17,077 nt of DNA from Thermoplasmata archaeon (GTDB lineage Archaea > Thermoplasmatota > Thermoplasmata > JAGHBH01). The notes under the pieces were generated by a model, which did not search any database, had not been told where the DNA came from, and saw only the letters and a program-made list of their open reading frames with translations. Made by a program: the position numbers and the translations under genes. The stretch's first letter is position 1. Every line of letters starts with the position of its first letter. Shown here one piece after another: positions 8,936-15,100 of this stretch. Where the stretch lies: assembly GCA_021161085.1 (NCBI GenBank), contig JAGHBH010000161.1:1-17077 (forward strand), written 5' to 3'.

Positions 8936-9439
8936 TTATTCCCCCTTGAAGGGTTCAATCCGGTGTCCCCTATAAATAAGTCTCGGGGACCTTCTCACTA
9001 TGCTCTTCAGGGTGACGGCCTCCAGACCCAGTTTCTCGGCCACATCCCCCACATAGACCCCCTTGTCGCCGGCCATCTCCGCAACCTTGCCCTCTATCTC
9101 GTCGTATTTATCCTGGGGCATGAGGGCGATGTTCATCACCTCGCTTATCTCCGCAAGGCTGGTCTGGATATTGATGTGCACGGCCGTGTAGAAGGTGTGA
9201 TACGCCTTTTTCGGTGTGGCCTCTCCCTCAACCACCTGCCATTTGGTGTCCACCAGTTTTGTCTTCTCGAAATAGTAGAGAGCCTCCACCCCCTCGTCCC
9301 CGTATCTCTCCCTTATCTCGTCGGCGGTGACCCATGCCTCTCCGCAGTCCTTGAACACCTTCTTCTTGACATCCGTGTCCACCGCCCTGAAAATGGTTAT
9401 GAGGTCAGGGGGGTCGTTTATCACCTTTATTCGGGTCAT
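8936..9439 (-). CDS. Two-domain winged-helix (ArsR-like) DNA-binding protein
   Basis: This 167-residue soluble protein is likely a transcription regulator. Residues about 9-70 look like a winged-helix domain: a helix (DLITIFRAVDTDVKKKVF), a short turn, a helix after VTADEIRERYG, then a recognition-like helix EGVEALYYFEKTKLV. A second helix-turn-helix-like segment lies at about 127-152 (VYVGDVAEKLGLEAVTLKSIVRR), followed by a wing-like RLIYRGHRIE. I recall similar proteins from Thermoplasmata annotated as ArsR-like, but the assignment is from pattern, not a search. No cysteine pair for metal binding is evident, since only one Cys (C32) is present, so metal sensing is unlikely. The ATG at 9439 is favoured over the GTG at 9448, because the TATA-like box at 9464-9472 would start transcription close to 9443, nearly leaderless. 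It is the first gene of a likely two-gene unit with the membrane protein downstream. Confidence 0.75.
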   Translation of the reverse strand: MTRIKVINDPPDLITIFRAVDTDVKKKVFKDCGEAWVTADEIRERYGDEGVEALYYFEKTKLVDTKWQVVEGEATPKKAYHTFYTAVHINIQTSLAEISEVMNIALMPQDKYDEIEGKVAEMAGDKGVYVGDVAEKLGLEAVTLKSIVRRSPRLIYRGHRIEPFKGE

Positions 9440-9463
9440 CTCCACCACCGGATAGCATTTAGG

Positions 9464-9472
9464 TAATATAAT
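9464..9472 (-). promoter_or_regulatory. TATA-like box for the winged-helix/membrane-protein pair
   Basis: On the minus strand this reads ATTATATTA, about 25 bases before the ATG at 9439. It lies in the 63-base gap after the kinase-like gene and suggests that the pair is transcribed separately from the herA operon. Confidence 0.5.
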
Positions 9473-9502
9473 GGTTGCGACATTGGGACGCCTCCTTCCA
9501 CA

Positions 9503-10168
9503 CTATATAACGACGGGAGCCCCCACCACCAGAGCCGCCAGCCATATGGCCACCTCGGGGGCGAGGAACATGAGCATGTCGTCGTCCACCCACTCGAGCT
9601 GCGGCCATTCCGCCAGGATGGCGGCTCCGGCCCCCAGCGGGATGTGGACAAGGGCCGCCGTGGCCGCCGGATATCCGAGCAGGAAGGGGCAAACGAGGAG
9701 GTAGAACAGGCCGAACACCATGAGGGCGGGAACAAGGGAGAGCAGGGGGTCCAATCCTCTCCTCCGCACCATCCCGCAGAAGGGGTCCACCCATGCGACG
9801 GTGATGACCGAGGGGGCCGCTATCCACCATGGGAAGAGGGAGAAGGAGATGACCATGGCCACCGCCCCGTAATAGTAGGAGGCGGGCCTCCTGGCCTCGT
9901 AGTGCCTCAGCCCATAGACCACCTTCCCGGATGCCAGGCGTCCGAACTCCACCACGGTCATGATCCCGAGGAGCACGAGGAGGAGGTAGACACGGGAGAG
10001 CCAGACCACCGGAACGGGGTCGGGCAGGATGTAGTAGACGAGGAACACCGGCGATATGGAGTGGACGATGCGTCTGATGATCCGCCCCCGGTGGGAGTAA
10101 TATCCCCCTCCGCTCTCCCCCCCGGGGCTCCTTTCCTCCGTCTCATTCGTAGAGTGTGAAAAGAACAT
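9503..10168 (-). CDS. Polytopic membrane protein of the dolichol/phytol kinase-like family
   Basis: This is a 221-residue protein with about six hydrophobic segments (roughly 37-70, 99-128, 141-164, 166-186, 199-220). Several features match CTP-dependent polyprenol or phytol kinases and related cytidylyltransferase-like enzymes. These are an early RRIVH (32-36) before the first helix, EFGR (74-77), a DPFCGMVRRRG stretch (128-138) like the family's GDxxAxxxGxxxG motif, and an E..(x)..DDD (187-197) followed by a proline helix like the family's E...DDN..P. If correct, it phosphorylates an isoprenoid alcohol in the membrane, for example to make a lipid carrier for glycosylation or to salvage archaeal lipid precursors. 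The ATG at 10168 overlaps the end of the DUF357 gene by 26 bases and follows GGTGGAG by 3 bases. The N-terminal 28 residues are polar and Gly/Ser rich. The substrate cannot be told from sequence. Other members of the cytidylyltransferase superfamily remain possible. Confidence 0.6.
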   Translation of the reverse strand: MFFSHSTNETEERSPGGESGGGYYSHRGRIIRRIVHSISPVFLVYYILPDPVPVVWLSRVYLLLVLLGIMTVVEFGRLASGKVVYGLRHYEARRPASYYYGAVAMVISFSLFPWWIAAPSVITVAWVDPFCGMVRRRGLDPLLSLVPALMVFGLFYLLVCPFLLGYPAATAALVHIPLGAGAAILAEWPQLEWVDDDMLMFLAPEVAIWLAALVVGAPVVI

Positions 10169-10445
10169 CGTCTCCACCCACGTTGAACAATCCGAGCCTG
10201 GCCCCCGCATCCAGCCACCCGTGTGCGTAGTTCACACATGCGAAGGCGTTCACGAGGTCCCCCTTCTCCCTGAAATGCCTCGCATCCTGGAAGTATGCCC
10301 TGGCCATCGAGAGGAAGTCCTCGGCCACCCTGCGCAGCGCGCTCTTCGGAGGGGATGCTATCTCTATCTTATCCAGGGCCCTGGCAGTGATATCCAGATA
10401 TCTCTCCACCCTGTCTTCCGTCAGAACGGGGGCGGCAGGGGCCAA
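10143..10445 (-). CDS. DUF357-family archaeal protein
   Basis: This is a 100-residue, largely helical soluble protein. The C-terminal part, with YFQDARHF, a GDLVNAFACVNYAHGWLDAG stretch (62-81) and GLFNV, is the signature of the archaeal DUF357 family, whose role is unknown. The start is probably the TTG at 10445, 3 bases after the herA stop. GGAGGT lies about 10 bases upstream, inside the end of herA, and the family N terminus (RVERYLDITARALDKI, from residue 12) begins soon after. A GTG at residue 12-13 is an alternative. It lies between herA and the kinase-like gene, with which it overlaps by 26 bases, so the three are likely cotranscribed and translationally coupled. Confidence 0.8.
   Translation of the reverse strand: MAPAAPVLTEDRVERYLDITARALDKIEIASPPKSALRRVAEDFLSMARAYFQDARHFREKGDLVNAFACVNYAHGWLDAGARLGLFNVGGDDVLFTLYE
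10172..10178 (-). promoter_or_regulatory. Ribosome binding site deciding the kinase-like start
   Basis: On the minus strand GGTGGAG precedes the ATG at 10168 by 3 bases, within the DUF357 gene. This supports that start over the first in-frame codon at 10210, and suggests translation coupled to the DUF357 gene. Confidence 0.5.
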
Positions 10446-10448
10446 GGC

Positions 10449-11951
10449 CTACACCACCTCCACCGCATCGCCCCCATGCATGGTCTCCCTGGGCCTCACC
10501 TCGACGAAGAGAGGCATACCAAGACCGCCGCCGGTGACTATCGCCACCCCTATGGGCAGCCTCTGTATCTCGTCCGCCATTCCCGATGTGAGCCCCTCCA
10601 CGGATGAGGTTATGGCCTTGAGGTCGTTGGGGTTGGTGACCTTGAGGATTATCTGGGTGTTGCACTGGCTGAGAACGTTCTTGTCCACCTTGGCCGCCCT
10701 CTGGGTTATGATGGTCAATCCGAGGCCGAACTTCCTTCCCTCGCTGGCTATGGTGCGGAATATCTTGCTGGAGGCGGCCTGGCCCTGCTGGGGACAGTAG
10801 TTGTGTGCCTCCTCCACCACCAGCATGAGCGGGGGCACCTTTCCCATCTTCCGGAGCTCGAACAATGCGGTGGCCACCCTCTCCACCACCAGCTCCTGGA
10901 TGTCCGGCGGCACCCCCTTGAGGCTTATCACCGTGGTCTTTCCCTCCTCTATCAGCTCGCCAACCCTGGTGCCCTGGGCGGTGAATATGTTGGTCTCCTG
11001 GAGATACTCCAGCTCTCCGATGAGGCTTCCCAGGGCCGAATCCTCGTCGCTCTCCAGGACCTTTATCACATCACGCAGGGTGTAGGTCTCCTTGTCGCTG
11101 GACTGGAGCAGGTCCAGGGCCTTTCGGAGGGGGGTCAGATACGTCTTGGCGTTCTTTATGCTGGTCATGGCCAGCAGTTCCCTGGCCGTTATGTTCCTGA
11201 GGGTGAACTGCAGGGGCCTCGCCCCCCGGTTCACCTTCGTGTCCGGCGAGAACAGGAGGAGCTTGTCCCCGTAGTCCCTGGGCTCCACACCGAACCGCTC
11301 CTCCGAGGGGTGGACCTTTCCCTTCTTGGCCAGGGAGGAGTACTCGCCGTGGGGGTCGAATATGAGGGTGGTGACCCCGTGCTTTATGAACTCCTCTATC
11401 AGGTCGCCGGTGACATAGCTCTTGCCCCCACCGGTCTTGGCCAGGACGCTCACATGCTTCTGGACGAGCGTGTTGATGTCCAGATACACCCGGATGTCGT
11501 GACCGTGCAGCAGCCCTATATACGCCCCCTTCTCCGTGTCCTCCTTCAACCCTATGACCCTCTTTATCAACTCCTCGGACGCCCGATAGACGCTCTCCCC
11601 CGCCCTGAAAGGCGTTCTGGGCGTCTGCAGCAGCCCCCTCTCGTCCCTGTACCCTATGACGGACACGGAGGCTATGATGACCTCATCGAAATCCACACTC
11701 TGGCCCTTGGATATCAGCCTGGCCTTGTCCACGGAGAGGTTGGTCTTACGGGTTATCTTGTCCACCTGGCCCAGCACCCAGCCGCAGGTGTCGTGCTTCA
11801 TCTGCACGTACTCCATGGTCTCCAGGGGGGCCACGGCGCTGCAGTCGAAGGAGGATGTGCCCACGTTGCCGTATATGATCCCGACCTCGTCTATGTCCAC
11901 GCCTGGAACGAACTTCATCTCCTGTTTCTCCGATGCTGCTCTGATTTTCAT
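10449..11951 (-). CDS. herA: HerA-type bipolar DNA-translocating ATPase
   Basis: This 500-residue hexameric FtsK/HerA-superfamily ATPase normally works with the NurA nuclease and Mre11-Rad50 to resect DNA double-strand ends. The N-terminal part (about 20-115) corresponds to the HAS-barrel. Walker A is KTGGGKSY (172-179), the FDPHGEY motif is at 198-204, Walker B with acidic pair VVEEAHNY is at 378-385, and the SEGRKFG/ITQRAAK arginine and sensor region is at 403-421. Length and order match the family. The ATG at 11951 is chosen because the preceding 43 in-frame codons are proline/glycine rich and contain the promoter. It heads an operon with the DUF357 and kinase-like genes. nurA, mre11 and rad50, which often neighbour herA in archaea, are not in this window. 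Confidence 0.93.
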   Translation of the reverse strand: MKIRAASEKQEMKFVPGVDIDEVGIIYGNVGTSSFDCSAVAPLETMEYVQMKHDTCGWVLGQVDKITRKTNLSVDKARLISKGQSVDFDEVIIASVSVIGYRDERGLLQTPRTPFRAGESVYRASEELIKRVIGLKEDTEKGAYIGLLHGHDIRVYLDINTLVQKHVSVLAKTGGGKSYVTGDLIEEFIKHGVTTLIFDPHGEYSSLAKKGKVHPSEERFGVEPRDYGDKLLLFSPDTKVNRGARPLQFTLRNITARELLAMTSIKNAKTYLTPLRKALDLLQSSDKETYTLRDVIKVLESDEDSALGSLIGELEYLQETNIFTAQGTRVGELIEEGKTTVISLKGVPPDIQELVVERVATALFELRKMGKVPPLMLVVEEAHNYCPQQGQAASSKIFRTIASEGRKFGLGLTIITQRAAKVDKNVLSQCNTQIILKVTNPNDLKAITSSVEGLTSGMADEIQRLPIGVAIVTGGGLGMPLFVEVRPRETMHGGDAVEVV

Positions 11952-11969
11952 CGTGCACCCATCCCTTGG

Positions 11970-12000
11970 AGGGGTATATGGCGGGGGCGGATAAAAACGT
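11970..12000 (-). promoter_or_regulatory. Candidate promoter of the herA operon
   Basis: On the minus strand two A/T-rich boxes precede herA. One is CGTTTTTAT (complement of 11991-11999), which would start transcription near 11970 with a leader of about 20 bases. The other is CCATATAC (about 11972-11980), which would give a leaderless message starting at the ATG. The sequence cannot tell which is used. The region is shared with the divergent PKD gene. Confidence 0.4.
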
Positions 12001-12076
12001 TGTCCCCATCGAATCCCGCCTCCCGACAACGGAGAGGGCAGCAGCCCCGGATATCTCGGCACAAAACAGCACATCG

Positions 12077-12093
12077 CCAAAAATTTATTAATA
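12077..12093 (+). promoter_or_regulatory. TATA/BRE promoter of the PKD surface-protein gene
   Basis: CCAAAAA followed by TTTATTAATA (12084-12093) fits an archaeal BRE and TATA box. The transcript start predicted about 25 bases downstream, near 12113, leaves a leader of only about 12 bases with a weak GGGGTT before the ATG at 12125, so the message may be close to leaderless. No gene lies in the 11952-12124 gap. Confidence 0.55.
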
Positions 12094-12124
12094 CCCTCTC
12101 TATCGGAGCCGCGGGGTTGTAACG

Positions 12125-15100
12125 ATGAAAGGAAAAGAATGGTTTGAGCGAGCGGGAGATTATCTCGGTGTGGTCAAACAGGGCAAAATCACATCCGCAT
12201 TCGTGGTGCCAACGAGCGTGGTGCTGGTTATTCTTCTCGTCCTCCCGGGCATATTGAACGTGACATCGGACACGATGGTTATTTACATGGACAAGGATGA
12301 CATATCGGTCACACAAGGCTGGAATGAGACAAGGATGGTCAGCGTCCATTTTTTGCACGTTGAAAAAACCCGATGGGTCGTTGTCGGATTTACCGGGGTC
12401 GTTCCATCTTCTACTAACCTTTTCGGTTCGGTTATGGGCTTTTCCTGGCCCCTGGACAGGGAGAGCTGTGTCTTCGTCTTCCCGGTTTCTTCCAATATTA
12501 CAGTCACTTTCGCGACCAACCCGGGAATGGTGATGACCCTGTCGGAATTGCCCCCCGACCGGATAATAAACGTCACAGGGAACACCACGGTAAGAGGGAT
12601 ATTTTACAAGATAAAATATGGGACTGTTTTCGGAGACATCACAGGCGTTGTTCTCAACCTCACGGATACGGGATGGCACTATGTGGAGTTCTCCGCGGAT
12701 AACGCCACGTCTTTCCTTGGTATGACCCGGGATGGGACAATAGTCCGTTATAATTCTTCATCCGAGGGGGTTGAATTGTTCCCGCCGCAAGCTTCGAGAA
12801 TATTTTTCCGAAACGAAAAACCCACTTCAGTAGAATCCTATTCTGTCTATATAAGCAGAATGGACATGAGTCAGCCTGTTAGAATGACCTATCCCATCGC
12901 CATAGCCAGAGCGGGGGATCCCGTATATGCCGGTGAAACCATGTCTTTTTCTTCGCTCTCCCTTGGAGAGAACCTGACCGAGGAATGGGATTTCGGGGAC
13001 GGTACAAATGAGACCGGGCACACAGTTTCACATGTTTATGAAAACGATGGGATATACAACGTCACTCTTAGAGTCACGGATAAGAACGGAAATGTGAGCG
13101 TTGATTCCATTCCGGTTAAGGTGCTTAACATCCCGCCGGTGGCACGTATAATCGCACCTGGGGCTGTTGTGGAAGATGAGGAGTTCACTTTAACCGCCGA
13201 AGTAAACGACACGCCAGCCGATGTCAGATCAATGTCATATCAATGGTTTTTACCCGGCGGGACAGTAAGATATGGTAAAAACATCTCCTGCTCCCTAAAC
13301 AGGAACGCCAGCAGTCAGATACTCCTGGTTGTTAGAGACGACAACGGGGCAATAGCAACGGACACCAAGATAATAAACGTGGTAAACCTGGCGCCTCAAA
13401 TCCTCTCCATCCCTGGCTCTGTGACGGAGATAATAAATGTGACCCAGTGTGTTCCCGAGAATGGGACGGCTAGTGGCGGTAGTGGCGGTGACTCAAACGA
13501 AACCGGCGGCCATGCCAACGGTGCTACGGGCAACGTAACCGGTAACGGAACACAGAACGGCTGTATATTTGAAAATACCACGGAAGAGATAAGCATCATA
13601 ACCGTGAATAGAACGGAAGAATATGCCGTTGTACATCTCGTCATAGATGCGGATGATACGCCCTCGGACAAAAAGAATCTCAGGTACATCTGGAGGCATA
13701 ACAACACGGAGTGGGGGAGGGGAGATATCTTCTGTTCGTTCAATTCATCTGGCGTGTATAACTGGACTGCCGTCGTCGTGGACGATAACAATGCGTCTTG
13801 TTCCATGCCAGTCCAAGTGGTGGTCGAAAACACACCCCCCATAGCAAAGTTCACGTATGCTCCACGTGATCCTTATCAGTTCGAGAACGTCTCTTTTGAC
13901 GCCTCTCTGTCCACGGACCCGGATGGGGACCCGTTACGATATGTGTGGGATTTCGGGGACGGTGCCGGCGGGAAGGGCATGTTGATAAACCATACCTACA
14001 GGGACGATGGTGTATACAACGTATTCCTGTATGTCGTAGACCCCTCCGGTGCGGTGGGTGTTCACGAAGAAAAAATAAAAGTTTTAAACCATCCTCCCAC
14101 GGCCGTGTTTTCCACCTATCAGAACGCATGTTTCACGCTCAGAGTGGCGGGTAAAAAATGGAACTCCGTGAACCTGACTGTTTATGAATCGGATGGTGGA
14201 GGTAATGAAAGGAAGCTGGGAAATGTGGCGATAGTCAGGGAGCCTGGCGACCCGGACAAACAGAGCAAGACAATAAATACCACCCTTGACATACAAAAGA
14301 ACAACTATTTCGTTATAGAATACAACGCAAACGCTCTTGGAGACAACCCGGTTTGGGTGAATGTCAGCCTTGGCGGTGGCGAGTGGTACGAGTTTTTCGT
14401 GAATTTCAACGTGGCCACGCTGGACGAAAATCAGTATCGTTACAGGGACATAAACAGCGTGCTTGGCATGGGAGATATAACGTTTGACGCCACCAAAAGC
14501 TACGATCTTGACCCGGATCCCGGCACCACAGCCCCGCTGGGGTATTTCTGGGATTTCGGGGATGGGACCACATCCACCGGTAGTGTGGTAACACACGGAT
14601 TTGACACCGATGGAACATACAACGTCACCCTCACTGTTGTTGACGACGACGGGGCCTCTGACACGCTCTCCATGCCCATCGAGATAACGGCGCACAAACC
14701 CTTTTCCGTTCCGATGCTTAAGAGTTCGACCTCTCAGGTATACCAGATAGATGTTTTCGATTATTCCGTCCAGCCGAACAAAAAGGTGATGTTTGACGGC
14801 TCGGAAGCATATGACATGAACGCAGGAGAGACAGGAGGCACTCTTACTTATACGTGGGATTTCGGGGATGGAGCCACCGCCGCCGGGATGATGTGCAAAC
14901 ACACATACTCTTCTCCCGGGATATATCCGGTATCCTTGACGGTTAGAGACTCCGAGGGTTTCACGGACACGGGTTACATCTTTTTACATGTGGAATCCAC
15001 AGGTGGACCCGTTGCAGATGCCGGACCCGACAGGGTGCTTTACAAAAACCTGCCAGCCACCTTCGATGGTAGCGGCAGCTATGACACAGGTGGACAGATC

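Noticed and set aside
11952..12080. An extended herA start at 12080 adding 43 residues
   Set aside because: The added residues are Pro/Gly-rich, unlike the family N terminus, and would cover the A/T-rich promoter boxes.
10803..12122. A 439-codon plus-strand frame across herA
   Set aside because: It is a shadow of the herA coding strand, with no recognisable domain, and it reads through the divergent promoter region.
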